Assembly (NCBI GenBank): GCA_012934845.2
Contig: WNNJ02003651.1
Coordinates: 26,082-90,081 of the forward strand
Direction: 5' to 3'
DNA: 64,000 bases
Origin: Pomphorhynchus laevis
Taxonomy: Eukaryota; Acanthocephala; Palaeacanthocephala; Echinorhynchida; Pomphorhynchidae
In this document: one piece after another, positions 55,701-56,330 of the stretch
Position numbering within the stretch: the first letter of the stretch is position 1
How the letters are laid out: every line of letters begins with the position of its first letter
Position numbers and translations under genes: made by a program
The notes under the pieces: model-generated
What the model was told of the DNA's origin: nothing
Databases searched by the model: none
The model's input: the letters and a program-made list of their open reading frames with translations, nothing else

Positions 55701-55843
55701 ACATCTGATTACAATTCTTAGATCGTCAGAAATTCAGGTCTGTTATAATTTTACTAATGTCGATCTTCCTCAAAACGACGGATGCATTCGCAAACAAATG
55801 CGTGCTTTTAATATTCAACCAGCATGTCTTCTTTTTCAAAAAG
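1567..55843 (+). CDS. MYO18: myosin XVIII heavy chain gene, 17 exons, 3' incomplete
   Basis: Seventeen exons totalling 2677 bp (about 892 codons) join without a phase conflict, and all 16 introns are GT-AG. The product has an MF..FKK start, a PDZ domain, an SH3-like region and a myosin motor up to the SH1-helix region. Block by block it follows animal myosin XVIII, as recalled from the human 18A sequence: DDLSTLQFINETNLLHVL (motor start), FVVAMAAIILHIGS, LPGGLMRLLDHPFF, FCVYHFGSNLPVIYD. Family members bind actin and act more as scaffolds than as motors. The ATP-site loops (exons 6, 7 and 12) are all degenerate. The converter, IQ and coiled-coil parts lie beyond the right edge. Introns of 43-71 bp alternate with introns of up to 15.6 kb, the large ones filled with retroelements. 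Exons are open, so the gene looks functional. Extra small exons in intron 1 cannot be excluded. Confidence 0.88.
2525..3190 (+). repeat. two diverged copies of unit U (2525-2745, 2880-3190)
   Basis: The first copy has the GC-richer core: gtcattagcgtgtatttga, then ggccgaaacctgat, then tcctcctgatgacgtctaat, followed by ttatttattagtaaat and an AT-rich tail. The second keeps cgcagttcc and the tail (ttattagtcgatttataaaa, aacttgatataaatatt). The remainder of 1741-3800 is AT-rich intron with no gene. Confidence 0.7.
3815..6960 (-). mobile_element. LINE family A, longest copy, broken
   Basis: Read from right to left, open stretches give an N-terminal part with WGRFLCFGKNVLRLP (6305-6021). The RT palm follows (5827-5273) with GGVDGLTLLHLEDLTG, KSGGIRPIAIGR and LVKLDFENAFDT, then the catalytic block VWYLDDGTIGGD and LGLKLNTAKCE (5241-4987). 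A C-terminal part follows (4846-4508) and a 3' region to about 3815. GGIRPIAIG and YLDD with a downstream LGL.LN..KCE mark a non-LTR reverse transcriptase. No endonuclease domain was recognised. Frames change several times, so it is a dead copy. It is the reference for the fragments at 26150-26705, 29330-29705, 34063-35060 and 44518-45630. It is more GC-rich than the surrounding intron. Confidence 0.82.
6961..8036. other. AT-rich intron with unit U ends and a PLE-4 scrap
   Basis: No gene. acagggtggtctca occurs twice (near 7200 and 7363). 7510-7720 and 7830-7990 look like minus-strand unit U sequence (gaatctacgtattttata, aaaaatcaattcat). 7770-7825 on the + strand reads IDKANATVIMDKAF, like the ADKGN..VVMD motif of PLE amino-terminal regions, and stops exactly where the unit U end motif (aatcagataactgag) begins. 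Confidence 0.5.
8212..8570. repeat. direct repeat R, left copy
   Basis: 8212-8340 (ataaagcgccat, then gctctggctgccacctgcca and ggagggcgaaatcaaaatga) and 8470-8578 (cactcacaagatcctc, then ggtaggttatgtgctttgga) recur in the same order at 9375-9610. The two copies bracket the LINE C fragment. 8037-8211 in between shows no recognisable gene. Confidence 0.75.
8571..9205 (+). mobile_element. LINE family C, RT tail fragment
   Basis: The + strand shows QYANDILIYAH (cf. the YADD box of RTs), then NPDKSRIMWIFPRK (cf. LNP.KSKIM), then RSRHTLLLYVPNYSN and YGIRSFLVAASLSWNQLS, which match the C-terminal ends of CR1/jockey-like LINEs (RAFS.AAP.LWN.LP). Frames change within the fragment, so it is dead and truncated at both sides. 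A second LINE C copy lies at 28035-28742. Confidence 0.75.
9348..9610. repeat. direct repeat R, right copy
   Basis: Second copy of repeat R (see 8212-8570), ending at the same ctttggaataaaccga. A third partial end (ttatgtgctttggaataaac) lies at 9349-9371. 9206-9347 is LINE C tail or unassigned sequence. Confidence 0.7.
9611..10116. other. GC-richer patch, unidentified
   Basis: 9611-9900 is markedly less AT-rich than its surroundings (ggcccaaagggggaaaattg, ccagtccggcctctgaccct) and has no open frame of note. 9905-10129 on the minus strand can be read as 74 codons starting in the arm of the adjacent hairpin. It matches nothing I recognise and may be a PLE amino-terminal remnant. Confidence 0.3.
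10117..10375. repeat. long inverted repeat (hairpin), arms about 125 bp
   Basis: Arms 10117-10241 and 10250-10375 are reverse complements with few mismatches and an 8-base centre (ccactgtt). Near the foot of the right arm is CTGATGA-A-GCCG..CGGC-GAAAG, a stem flanked by CTGATGA and GAAA. The same hairpin type recurs at other retroelement ends in the window, suggesting a PLE-type inverted terminal unit. Confidence 0.8.
10470..10555 (-). repeat. PLE end repeat, minus copy
   Basis: About 86 bp whose reverse complement is closely similar to 15608-15695: ttgtaatcctgatgatgat, then aatatagaattttttatcaa and ggataatttctgcttcttt. The + strand copy lies just outside the inverted terminal repeat of PLE-1, so both probably mark the ends of the same kind of element. 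Confidence 0.65.
10555..10905 (-). repeat. unit U, minus copy
   Basis: Well preserved. The core runs tcaggtttcggcccctaact, ctacccaacatagcagcggg, gccaaatacatgctaatga, with the end motif aatcagctaactgagtctac at 10567. It is directly followed by the 3' part of PLE-2a, the same order as at 26720-27370 and 50600-51170. Confidence 0.8.
10925..11335 (-). mobile_element. PLE-2 copy a, 3' end only
   Basis: The minus strand encodes the end of the PLE-2 reading frame: KEGVYLDMNIK-like, KFTRNIFLHEHSCIPYN, NTLNNEILRIATIC and the ..NHLNNL end, followed by the aaacucuuaaguggcaaau-type tail. It is nearly identical to the start of copy b (11345-11640), so the pair looks like a local tandem duplication. Confidence 0.75.
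11345..12430 (-). mobile_element. PLE-2 copy b, nearly full reading frame, broken
   Basis: From right to left it reads YERSELSLETIITSHCSI, PILYWNPKLHKNPIKPRF, the palm with TYDFSTLYNNQDLAEIKEAL, a compressed GGNSSP region and the C-terminal end. These are reverse transcriptase motifs of the Penelope-like type (cf. LPKLHK, YDFSTLYT, G.PMG, RYIDD). No GIY-YIG domain was seen with this family. The copy carries several breaks. Confidence 0.78.
12450..12836 (-). mobile_element. PLE-2 copy c, cut by PLE-1
   Basis: Minus-strand PLE-2 RT segment from SDNKTIPILYWNPKLHK to TYDFSTLYTNLDLAD. Its upstream side is cut off at about 12837, where the PLE-1 inverted terminal repeat starts. This shows that PLE-1 came in after this PLE-2 copy was in place. 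Confidence 0.75.
12838..13140 (+). repeat. PLE-1 terminal inverted repeat, left
   Basis: cgtgttttcaacatttatac then caaacattgatgtgccccgc at 12838-12885, followed by about 250 bp of AT-rich sequence, is the reverse complement of 15325-15592, with a small extra block near 12905-12960. Confidence 0.8.
13131..13222. repeat. 46-bp tandem duplication
   Basis: Two nearly identical units, aatgtaatattagaagacat then caatgttacagaaaaagaat, next to the inner edge of the PLE-1 left repeat. 13223-13411 is AT-rich element sequence without features. Confidence 0.8.
15325..15592 (-). repeat. PLE-1 terminal inverted repeat, right
   Basis: Partner of 12838-13140. The outer edge reads gcggggcacatcaatgcttg then tatgcatgttggaaacacg. 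Penelope-like elements often end in such repeats in direct or inverted orientation. Confidence 0.8.
15608..15695 (+). repeat. PLE end repeat, plus copy
   Basis: Partner of 10470-10555 (see there): attgcaatcctgatgatgat then ggataatttcagcttctttg. It sits 15 bp outside the PLE-1 right inverted repeat. Confidence 0.65.
15735..16390 (-). mobile_element. LINE ORF1 remnant with zinc knuckles
   Basis: Two overlapping minus-strand frames (16388-16089 and 16161-15739) read as the gag-like first ORF of a jockey/R1/I-type LINE. The cysteine-rich segment has HCNHCDHWRHWG, a KICGICSS-type second knuckle in a neighbouring frame and CCNCGNHT, in the usual order C..C/H/C, C..C, C..CG.H. It ends in a Lys/Thr-rich stretch. 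The frames are broken. It could belong to the same element type as LINE D (30560-31420), but they are not adjacent. Confidence 0.6.
16391..17382. other. end of intron 1, no gene seen
   Basis: AT-rich, with one GC-richer patch at 16695-16765 (ttgttacggcctcaggtcca). No motif, open frame or repeat recognised. Confidence 0.5.
17383..17485 (+). CDS. MYO18: MYO18 exon 2
   Basis: 103 bp, reading QPKTFYDVPTQPTKQRSVN then SNYSCSLTKTE. Starts in phase 0 and ends with one base that completes Gly with exon 3. The acceptor is the tandem tagcag, so use of the second AG (start 17386) would drop one Gln. The sequence is linker-like with no domain recognised. Confidence 0.75.
17549..17913 (+). CDS. MYO18: MYO18 exon 3 (PDZ domain)
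   Basis: 365 bp. After 62 bp of intron the frame continues GVMSSSHYDANLSSD, so the Met here is internal. RRFIREVVVERRQ then GPGFFPQDILISLNDRNLES and IIRSLAGRTLTVQVL fit the PDZ domain of myosin XVIII (cf. GD.L.EINGHNVES....E.V.MI). The carboxylate-binding GLGF loop is not conserved. Ends in phase 0 at CAG, donor GTAATT. Confidence 0.88.
18195..19080 (-). mobile_element. LINE family B, 5' part fragment
   Basis: Shares blocks with 32190-32930 (aactcccgaatag, caagctccaaccttgatcc) and carries a 71-codon minus-strand frame (18410-18195; LALFGSWYALGIGELIK). By position relative to the other copy it is the 5' UTR and start of the LINE B endonuclease region. It is GC-richer than the flanking intron. 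17914-18194 is featureless AT-rich intron. Confidence 0.5.
19100..20105. repeat. 1-kb inverted repeat, arms about 325 bp
   Basis: 19100-19430 and 19780-20105 are near-perfect reverse complements: gataagtacgatattgtata, agtcaaggttgcaaccgaaa and aggaaatatcgtattagtaa in the left arm. A spacer of about 350 bp separates them and reuses local intron sequence (compare 19670-19740 with 18040-18090, inverted). No transposase is seen. It could be a foldback or MITE-like element, or an inverted duplication. Confidence 0.8.
20240..20370. repeat. third partial copy of the inverted-repeat arm
   Basis: ttcagattgaataaaattcg then cgatatttccgaaaacattt then cggttgcaaccttgactaaa repeats the right arm of 19100-20105 in the same orientation, slightly diverged and missing about 10 bp. 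Confidence 0.75.
20435..20510 (+). repeat. unit U core fragment
   Basis: acgtcattagcatgtatttg then cccccgctgcttggttgggt then cgaggaataggg, a + strand unit U core cut after the stem loop. Confidence 0.7.
20604..20759 (+). CDS. MYO18: MYO18 exon 4 (SH3-like region)
   Basis: 156 bp, phases 0/0, acceptor tttgtttaag. NNYWLLDNDGYIPVVLLDVL then KSRVRFVNNMSVVSEV corresponds to the stretch before the motor in myosin XVIII (VWLVHRDGFSLAS.L....RVKLDHDGAILDV). Donor GTTTGT is weak but correctly phased. Confidence 0.85.
20765..21335. other. AT-rich intron, no gene seen
   Basis: Long runs of aat/ttt. One short inverted motif around 21150 (ctactaggtttcctagtagg). Confidence 0.6.
21340..21725 (+). repeat. 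unit U with a duplicated start
   Basis: ggtcgaggaataagaccgaa, a short repeat of cctgataaatata, then gttgagaaataggggccgga, acatagcag, ctgatgacctatgatccttc and the usual tail ending near cgttgactaagtcatctgat. Confidence 0.75.
22065..22460. mobile_element. PLE-2 fragments (22065-22150 minus, 22310-22460 plus)
   Basis: 22065-22150 is a minus-strand RT scrap (complement of NQNYLKVG..). 22310-22460 on the + strand reads DYYIITTIDKASNNFVFICK then LYHDILIKEVNSNDLN, the amino-terminal DKASNNFVF (ADKGN-type) block of PLE-2, directly upstream in protein order of what copy k starts with (NSNDLNVNPTYERS). This is the only place where this part of PLE-2 is seen. Confidence 0.65.
22461..23692. other. intron 4, no gene seen
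   Basis: AT-rich. A short perfect inverted repeat at 23048-23085 (aaccagagttatttccaata, then its complement). 23110-23350 is somewhat GC-richer but unrecognised. Confidence 0.55.
23693..23903 (+). CDS. MYO18: MYO18 exon 5 (start of motor domain)
   Basis: 211 bp, phase 0 in, phase 1 out, donor GTAAAT. FDMSDDLSTLQFINETNLLH then VLKTRSKEGYNCTFVGSSVL corresponds to DM..L..LNE..VL..L..RY....I.TY.G..L of myosin motors and is closest to the DLASLVYLNESSVLHTL block of myosin XVIII. Confidence 0.92.
23904..24589. other. intron 5, no gene seen
   Basis: 686 bp of AT-rich intron, no repeat family recognised. Confidence 0.6.
24590..24790 (+). CDS. MYO18: MYO18 exon 6 (degenerate P-loop)
   Basis: 201 bp. 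LPPHTLSIAYNASRNIM then QSIVLVGSYISTKDEILRH. This is the P-loop position: family GSSGSGKT becomes GSYISTKD, keeping the Lys but losing the second and third Gly and the Thr. Ends after one base of a Cys codon, donor GTAAAG. Confidence 0.9.
24839..24975 (+). CDS. MYO18: MYO18 exon 7 (switch I region)
   Basis: 137 bp after a 48-bp intron. CQWVDSVCKLISTACGAVS then KDNFDCTVVFKMGMNGRGYA. By alignment the switch I block (NATRF in human 18A, NSSRFGK in active myosins) is replaced by KDNFDC, with no Ser-Ser-Arg. Phase 0 out, donor GTATTT. Confidence 0.85.
24976..26149. other. intron 7, left part
   Basis: 25165-25260 contains a broken unit U core (aataggagacgatatcta, aacatagcagttcctcc). 25560-26149 is a GC-richer stretch without a readable frame or recognised motif, possibly an unknown old insertion. 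Confidence 0.45.
26150..26705 (-). mobile_element. LINE family A, 3' fragment with internal deletion
   Basis: 26180-26600 parallels 3890-4350 (cggcgagtcctgccacctt, atagcgtagctagcggcc). From about 26625 it jumps to sequence parallel to 5575-5660 (attgcaattaatctgattac, acgggataagacgtgctccg). About 1.2 kb of the RT is therefore missing. Confidence 0.75.
26720..27370 (+). mobile_element. PLE-2 3' end joined to unit U
   Basis: 26720-26900 is the end of the PLE-2 frame and its tail (aggttactataaaaataaca, aactcttaagtggcaaattt). 26900-27370 is a well preserved unit U (cattagcatgtatttggccc, ggctgaaacatgatagcata, cctcctgatgacctctaatc) ending cttagactcagttatctgat-like. A scrap of PLE-2 (27140-27190, gatgacatatttaaatttac) sits inside the tail. 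Confidence 0.78.
27371..27970. other. AT-rich intron, no gene seen
   Basis: Short near-repeats around 27590-27680 (taaaaaatt..aagccgtttatgaaaatg). 27930-27990 is a unit U tail scrap. Confidence 0.5.
27975..28960 (+). mobile_element. PLE-2 copy g, split by LINE C
   Basis: 27985-28034 (tggttttcttcaaaatcatt) and 28743-28960 (aaactaggttactataaata) are consecutive parts of the PLE-2 3' end, separated by the LINE C insertion at 28035-28742. A short inverted duplication around 28845-28890 (cccgctaataat / attagcggg) disturbs the tail. Confidence 0.75.
28035..28742 (+). mobile_element. LINE family C, 5'-truncated insertion
   Basis: An open frame of 153 codons (28138-28599) reads PRLEYCLGLLVNCPAYQF, LQRILHMAARVIFRLRKYDH, LRILNWLDIPSRI, RSHRSYSLFVPRHNG, YRAFIIAAPRLWNKLPRDTK, the classic C-terminal end of CR1/jockey-like RTs. 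The 3' end is a run of attct units (aattctattctattctat), a tail type used by such LINEs. With the split PLE-2 copy on both sides this is a clean nested insertion. The frame is intact, so it is relatively young. Confidence 0.88.
28961..29310 (+). mobile_element. PLE-2 copy h, RT end, broken
   Basis: KYMKYMFRYIDDVY (RT catalytic box), then NINDKISTYLDMNIPYNIKY and EILRIATICNDIGFLQNHL with the 3' tail. Compared with copy k it lacks the FTRNIFLHEHSCI stretch. Confidence 0.75.
29330..29705 (-). mobile_element. LINE family A, C-terminal fragment
   Basis: The minus-strand frame (29660-29400) has FQHSAHLSKQNDMIKRL then MNTYGRADPIFAIVI, parallel to 4846-4508 of the long copy (FYSSLSRQNDL, LNAYGWADPLFAI). 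It ends in a perfect hairpin, 29670-29711: tgatgggtagagttgcctgg and its complement. Confidence 0.8.
29706..29983. repeat. AT-rich end of intron 7 with 25-bp tandem repeat
   Basis: 29885-29960 holds three copies of tttaagtttacaattaaatg-gttta. No gene. Confidence 0.7.
29984..30136 (+). CDS. MYO18: MYO18 exon 8
   Basis: 153 bp, phases 0/0, donor GTAAGC. TLFLNRSKLFYRRMGSSKIL then IRDFILDEIDLTNNTF follows MLLEKLRV.RRPASEATFNV and ..ELHLNHLAENNVF of human 18A. Confidence 0.85.
30184..30328 (+). CDS. MYO18: MYO18 exon 9
   Basis: 145 bp after a 47-bp intron. FECRQLFDSFMKLNVDRNIV then NFVVAMAAIILHIGSCDIS. The motif FVVAMAAIILHIGS equals the W.ILAAIYHLGA block of myosin XVIII motors and is one of the strongest family matches. 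Phase 1 out, donor GTAAGT. Confidence 0.92.
30329..30559. other. start of intron 9, no gene seen
   Basis: AT-rich, nothing recognised. Confidence 0.6.
30560..31420 (-). mobile_element. LINE family D, RT thumb and C-terminal zinc motif, broken
   Basis: Minus strand, right to left: a VNVHKSRAIKF-type block and NYLGVLLSTKWLFTEHLHR (RT thumb, cf. YLGV.L), then a long decayed connection, and near 30700-30640 LCKNECADILHMFRC, a C..C..H..C motif like the zinc finger that ends R1/jockey-type LINEs. Several frame changes. Confidence 0.65.
31555..32930 (-). mobile_element. LINE family B, 5' UTR and endonuclease with RT deleted
   Basis: Minus strand. 32930-32190 is 5' sequence shared with 18195-19080 and contains a direct repeat (32468-32546 and 32604-32676, ttgtttgttcggctat). 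32160-31860 reads CVYEPDIISKYEVFVEDLQ, HVLLGDSKAHVGSDNSTCKG and LCITNTMFEHKEIHKFT, an APE-type endonuclease (cf. LLGDFNAHVG, ITNTMF.H). 31690-31560 is the C-terminal RGRP..RW..AEDRLGLSE region also seen at 139-255. The RT palm between them is gone. Confidence 0.75.
33156..34062 (-). pseudogene. ubiquilin retrocopy A (fused to LINE A)
   Basis: Ubiquilins carry polyubiquitinated clients to the proteasome through a UBL domain, STI1 repeats and a C-terminal UBA domain. Here the minus strand has a linker ENTNPLPNPGGI-like, LPFNLVDSSRS, VHRVIHEFISQ, RALMPIVQILQNLL (second STI1 group), a Gln/Asn-rich stretch and a UBA end, FHSRDTNLEALVASMG then DAKMAVERI and a stop (human UBQLN1: [25 protein letters not shown]). 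There are no introns, so it derives from processed mRNA. The UBL and first STI1 parts are missing and there is at least one frame change. It continues without a gap into LINE A at about 34060. Compared with copy B it lacks about 590 bp at that junction. Probably untranslated. Confidence 0.85.
34063..35060 (-). mobile_element. LINE family A, 5' half, upstream part of chimera A
   Basis: Minus strand from a CCHC-like motif near 35030 (CVACGRSFRLNASG-type) through RRRVGDVFSSLILEALCSN, DWERLLCFPKLCLQTSSG (34849-34316) and ELARNGNFGKAMRSLTSNN to shortly before the RT GGIRPIAIG block. It parallels 44518-45520 closely. It ends at ggcat (about 34066) and passes into ubiquilin sequence. Confidence 0.82.
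35074..35236. repeat. 17-bp minisatellite
   Basis: About eight copies of gtgtaagttggttcgta, with one g-to-a variant (gtaatgtaa). It starts just 5' of the LINE A part of chimera A. Confidence 0.92.
35237..36004. other. AT-rich intron, no gene seen
   Basis: 35340-35560 is almost pure A/T with att/taa microsatellite runs. 35740-35880 is GC-richer but unrecognised. Confidence 0.6.
36005..36265 (+). repeat. unit U tail without core
   Basis: ttgacttgatataaattata, then expanded AT-rich tail, then the end motif aaaatacgtagactcagtta. The GC-rich core is missing. Confidence 0.65.
36328..36445 (+). CDS. MYO18: MYO18 exon 10
   Basis: 118 bp. GGVDVEMARETCWAFPEIDN then TILKIDKDLLLNLIFTS, matching the A..LLG.S.EEL..AIF segment of myosin XVIII. 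Phase 2 out, donor GTATGA. Confidence 0.8.
36489..36602 (+). CDS. MYO18: MYO18 exon 11
   Basis: 114 bp after a 43-bp intron, the smallest here. IAEMTPLRMICGFATTCYNH then LIEAVLRAINIT corresponds to [26 protein letters not shown]. Phase 2 out, donor GTGAGT. Confidence 0.85.
36603..37339. other. start of intron 11, no gene seen
   Basis: AT-rich. The 62-codon frame at 37131-37319 has no recognisable motif. Confidence 0.55.
37340..38735 (+). mobile_element. PLE-3, Penelope-like element, broken
   Basis: + strand scraps in the right order: ISRSIRPNISKTDFNALKEL and ENDQIVVAETDKGNCC (ADKGN-type motif, about 37500-37640), then LMRHYVDDVFIIYDG (RT catalytic box, about 38170-38215) with ETNEKLGH, then PLKLKIFTAVSLFIRTLSIC and LSANRFPQSFIHMFYN (38400-38600), the block that follows the RT in PLEs, and a KKNRFIFLG end. 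Most of the palm is missing and frames change repeatedly. Confidence 0.75.
38800..39745. repeat. direct repeats of about 280-340 bp (38800-39140, 39462-39745)
   Basis: Both contain ataagagattttggt, ttcttttctttctcttttca, catccccgctttggaatttc, aaagccatcgaagcagtgct and end at tacctgacgatgac. They follow PLE-3 and may be its terminal repeats. 39141-39461 between them holds a 76-codon minus-strand frame and no motif I recognise. Confidence 0.78.
39726..39757 (+). other. hairpin motif at PLE end
   Basis: CTGACGA-T-GAC...GTC-GAAACGTTG. One of several CTGANGA/stem/GAAA hairpins in the window (others near 10286, 41541, 49678, 58480, 58804 and in the satellite). Confidence 0.6.
39905..40235 (-). mobile_element. 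PLE-2 fragment n, decayed
   Basis: Complement of the ..NKTNI.DKE..YLDMN.. region (tgttatctttaagatataaa, tgttcacttattgaa) with a local duplication at 40030-40110. 40236-41057 is AT-rich intron without features. Confidence 0.6.
41058..41256 (+). CDS. MYO18: MYO18 exon 12 (switch II region)
   Basis: 199 bp. IKSVISVICLSDISDFSRTP then FSQLIDNYVTEKIHHLI. Active myosins have DI.GFE at switch II and human 18A has DTPGFQ; here it is DISDFS, so the Gly is lost. FSQLIDNYVTEKI equals the FEELCHNY..DRL helix. Phase 0 out, donor GTTAGT. Confidence 0.9.
41385..41575 (-). repeat. PLE end repeat with palindromic stem
   Basis: 41385-41475 matches 43118-43240 (ggcgtttaaacat, ttgttcacaaattttcgact, attgcaatagtcc). 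On the minus strand it gives a GACTATTGCAATAGTC palindrome followed by GAAA. 41548-41570 has a second hairpin, gactctttaagagtc-gaaacg. Confidence 0.65.
41576..42465. other. intron 12, no gene seen
   Basis: Mixed composition. A 63-codon minus-strand frame (41928-41737, MRATFDRLALYRQRYS) is not recognised. The unit U end motif (gaatcagatcaggtaaccga) appears at 42000 and again at 42683. Confidence 0.45.
42466..42600. repeat. tandem repeat, aacgatatcaaacgtatata family
   Basis: About three to four units of 35-40 bp built from aacgatatcaaacgtatata and tcaaaacgtatat. Confidence 0.85.
42840..43107 (+). mobile_element. Ty3/Gypsy-type RNase H fossil fragment
   Basis: A short piece of the RNase H region of an LTR retrotransposon of the Ty3/Gypsy group (RPVAFFSRTL, KEALAIVES, HYLLGRHFEI). 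No LTR, protease, RT or integrase was seen nearby. It is a broken, old fragment. Confidence 0.8.
43118..43240 (-). repeat. second copy of PLE end repeat
   Basis: Matches 41385-41475 (see there) and abuts the Gypsy fragment. 43241-43600 is AT-rich without features. Confidence 0.65.
43600..44350 (-). mobile_element. PLE-2 copy i, RT part
   Basis: Minus strand: MDKIELIESLNILINQNYL, YLKVGTSIFRQVKGVPMGGN, SSPIIADLFLSFIEYEF (44118-43927), then the YIDDI box and 3' region to about 43610. A second, overlapping scrap of the GGNSSP region lies at 44240-44350. Confidence 0.75.
44518..45630 (+). mobile_element. LINE family A, 5' half, upstream part of chimera B
   Basis: From NCAVCGGSFRLNASGR (CCHC-like, 44558) through SSYDWERLLCFPML-type, ELARNGNFGSAMRRHTSN (45153 on), a conserved block near 45400 and NMIDGTHPINVVPFVVS to PDGGIRPIAIGDTLHRLFAK, the first RT block, then stops. 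Parallel to 35060-34063 with many small differences. Several frame changes. Confidence 0.82.
45755..47050 (+). pseudogene. ubiquilin retrocopy B (fused to LINE A)
   Basis: Same gene family as retrocopy A but longer. NLLSNHMVQGLISNPALL and NNPQMERLMDQNHEVSQFFS (STI1), MRQIMETIRNHTALQEIMRN, LPGEYNALQKIYRDFQETML, TENTDHLPNPGTSQNT, then MLIDMLRTSSFNPNID and VHRVIHEFISQWSIPEI (second STI1 group), a Gln/Asn-rich part and a UBA end, FLNRDANLRALV then VNMAVERIEDS. Human UBQLN1 has MVQSMLSNPDLMR, MQEMMRNQDRALSNLES, TENRDPLPNP and [13 protein letters not shown] in the same order. No introns; at least four frame interruptions. The UBL end is missing and replaced by LINE A sequence about 130 bp upstream. 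Confidence 0.88.
47006..47945. mobile_element. ubiquilin tail duplication and PLE-2 fragments
   Basis: gtagaacgtattgaagattc, the ubiquilin C-terminus, occurs at 47021 and again at 47170 with following sequence, separated by PLE-2 scraps. 47290-47930 contains minus-strand PLE-2 pieces (complement of FVHNCV, YLKVG, INIKEAL) and a tandem repeat of aaagctcatatat units at 47525-47636. Confidence 0.6.
47946..48264. other. end of intron 12, no gene seen
   Basis: ataattattattaccaataa inverted repeat at 47935-48025. Otherwise nothing recognised. Confidence 0.55.
48265..48348 (+). CDS. MYO18: MYO18 exon 13
   Basis: 84 bp, phases 0/0. ELPDCGIEPSRLYLYDPMQR then LMEDVGSK follows the ENIELAFDDLEP stretch of human 18A. 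Donor GTAAAA. Confidence 0.82.
48890..49245 (-). repeat. unit U, minus, next to a PLE-4 motif
   Basis: 48895-48935 on the + strand reads NATVIMDKT (PLE ADKGN-type motif), and immediately after it the unit U end (gatcaaataactgagtctac) begins. The unit runs to 49245, with a short duplication of attgactaataaataac at the end. 48349-48889 is AT-rich intron with no gene. Confidence 0.65.
49248..50790 (+). mobile_element. PLE-2 copy k, best preserved
   Basis: NSNDLNVNPTYERSELSL, ILYWNPKLHKNPIKPRF (49430-49480), then after an inserted hairpin unit the frame continues: KAHFKKYCKVIEINTGIKHY, TYDFSTLYTNLDLVDIKEAL, GVPMGGNSSPIIADLFLS, MFRYIDDICVF (RT catalytic Asp pair), YLDMNIKLTLTKTTINLYRK (to 50519). 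Beyond it come HEHSCIPYN, EILRIATIC and the tail into unit U. These are Penelope-like RT motifs. No GIY-YIG domain is present, so endonuclease-deficient or lost. Apart from the insert, few breaks. Confidence 0.82.
49549..49818 (+). mobile_element. hairpin element inserted in PLE-2 copy k
   Basis: Arms 49549-49643 and 49648-49742 are reverse complements (tttcttccaccaattgtgga / tccacaattggtggaagaaa), followed by about 75 bp (ttttggccgggtttggccct to cattccgattcaataa). The target aaagtaattaaa occurs on both sides, so a 12-bp target duplication is likely; the uninterrupted site is at 12170-12190. The same insert remnant sits at the same site in copy m (57716-57778). Confidence 0.8.
50780..51420. 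repeat. inverted pair of unit U (50780-51170 plus, 51175-51420 minus)
   Basis: The first follows PLE-2 copy k and is well preserved (catgtatttggccctgctgc, aagggccgaaacctgatagc, cctcctgatgacctctaatt). The second is its diverged reverse complement (gaggtcatcagaagtaact, gcggggccaaataagtgcta). They meet near 51172 at the aattagctgatttaattta end motif. Confidence 0.8.
51655..51765 (-). repeat. unit U end fragment
   Basis: gagcaaatcagatcatatat then ctgaactacgtgttttaaaa, the end motif plus a short tail. 51421-51654 is AT-rich. Confidence 0.55.
51770..53040 (+). mobile_element. PLE-4, Penelope-like element, broken
   Basis: VGLAIGSTLGHV (51765-51800) and VAIRSPVGLVLVDLWH (51955-52005) resemble the G.AMGSP.S.V RT block. 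TFFENFEDRALAQF then FDIDHKFVIWPG (catalytic box, altered) and LNTLHGEIVF..LHFLDRYV (52090-52310) follow PLE order (F.E.FE..AL, RYVDDTFV.W). Near 52985-53030 YSECSCKYIRQTCRI looks like the start of a GIY-YIG domain (C.C...YIGQT.R). 52725-52790 and 52853-52920 form a diverged direct repeat. Many breaks. Confidence 0.65.
53041..53394. other. end of intron 13, no gene seen
   Basis: AT-rich, nothing recognised. Confidence 0.6.
53395..53491 (+). CDS. MYO18: MYO18 exon 14
   Basis: 97 bp. LGLPGGLMRLLDHPFFPHEE then VIRRIYAELWRA equals EARGLLWLLEEEAL..G..EDTLLERLF of human 18A. Phase 1 out, donor GTAACG. Confidence 0.9.
53547..53706 (+). CDS. MYO18: MYO18 exon 15
   Basis: 160 bp after a 55-bp intron. 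VFCVYHFGSNLPVIYDPSDW then YAVYKDLPKCPRFLDIF corresponds to [20 protein letters not shown] and the following YTKQNP. This is the F.I.H.AG.V.Y.. block of all myosins. Phase 2 out, donor GTAATG. Confidence 0.92.
53778..53892 (+). CDS. MYO18: MYO18 exon 16
   Basis: 115 bp after a 71-bp intron. SFLFNVDHDELCQTNVLRNS then SPYMSTSERIQSEL, the variable loop 2 region (family: IISNLFLGRAGSA...). Phase 0 out, donor GTATTT. Confidence 0.8.
53893..55124. other. intron 16, no gene seen
   Basis: AT-rich. At 54113-54232 an 18-bp direct repeat (attgaatcctcattagca) flanks about 80 bp (ggaaggtgctcggggtcaat), which looks like a small insertion with a target duplication. Confidence 0.5.
55125..55265 (+). mobile_element. 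PLE-2 fragment l (3' piece)
   Basis: Complete HEHSCMPYN-type block (catgagcattcatgcatgcc) and EILRI, with a short duplication of aattttaagaattttaa. Confidence 0.7.
55699..55843 (+). CDS. MYO18: MYO18 exon 17 (SH1-helix region)
   Basis: 145 bp. HLITILRSSEIQVCYNFTNV then DLPQNDGCIRKQMRAFNIQP corresponds to LIDTIKKSKLHFVHCFLP and [20 protein letters not shown] of human 18A, the region before the converter. Ends in phase 1 with donor GTAATT, so at least one more exon follows, outside the window or hidden past the satellite. Confidence 0.88.
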
Positions 55844-56330
55844 GTAATTTTTATGATGTTACCGTAAAAGTGAAAAATAAAATGCTATCTAATTTTATAT
55901 AATCACGGGAATACGGTAAAAAAATTCCTAATTGAATAATCAAATAACAGAGTTTACGTATAATAAAGATAAATTATAATTATATAATATGAACCCGAGA
56001 AGCGGAATCAAATACGCAGTGACGTCACACGCTTATATCAGCGCATCTCAATCGCACTAATTAGGTGCAACGGCAAAACCATGTTAGCTTTACTCTATCA
56101 GCTTCCAATATTGGCCTTTGAGTTTAGTCAATAGGGAACGTCTGAACTTGAGAATGCCTCTTCGTGCAAAACGCTTGTCTCAACATGATGTTGTCAGTAA
56201 AATCTACATACATATGCTGTGTAAGACTTACTGCGCGGTATTCGAAATATGCAAATGACGATACAGATGATGTTGAAGGCTTATTACCCGTATACGACAA
56301 ATTTAAATCCAATTATTTAAATGACGACTC
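55844..56330. other. start of intron 17, no gene seen
   Basis: 55935-55990 carries a unit U end motif (ataacagagtttacgta). 55995-56330 is GC-richer with two short opposing frames and no recognised motif. Confidence 0.45.
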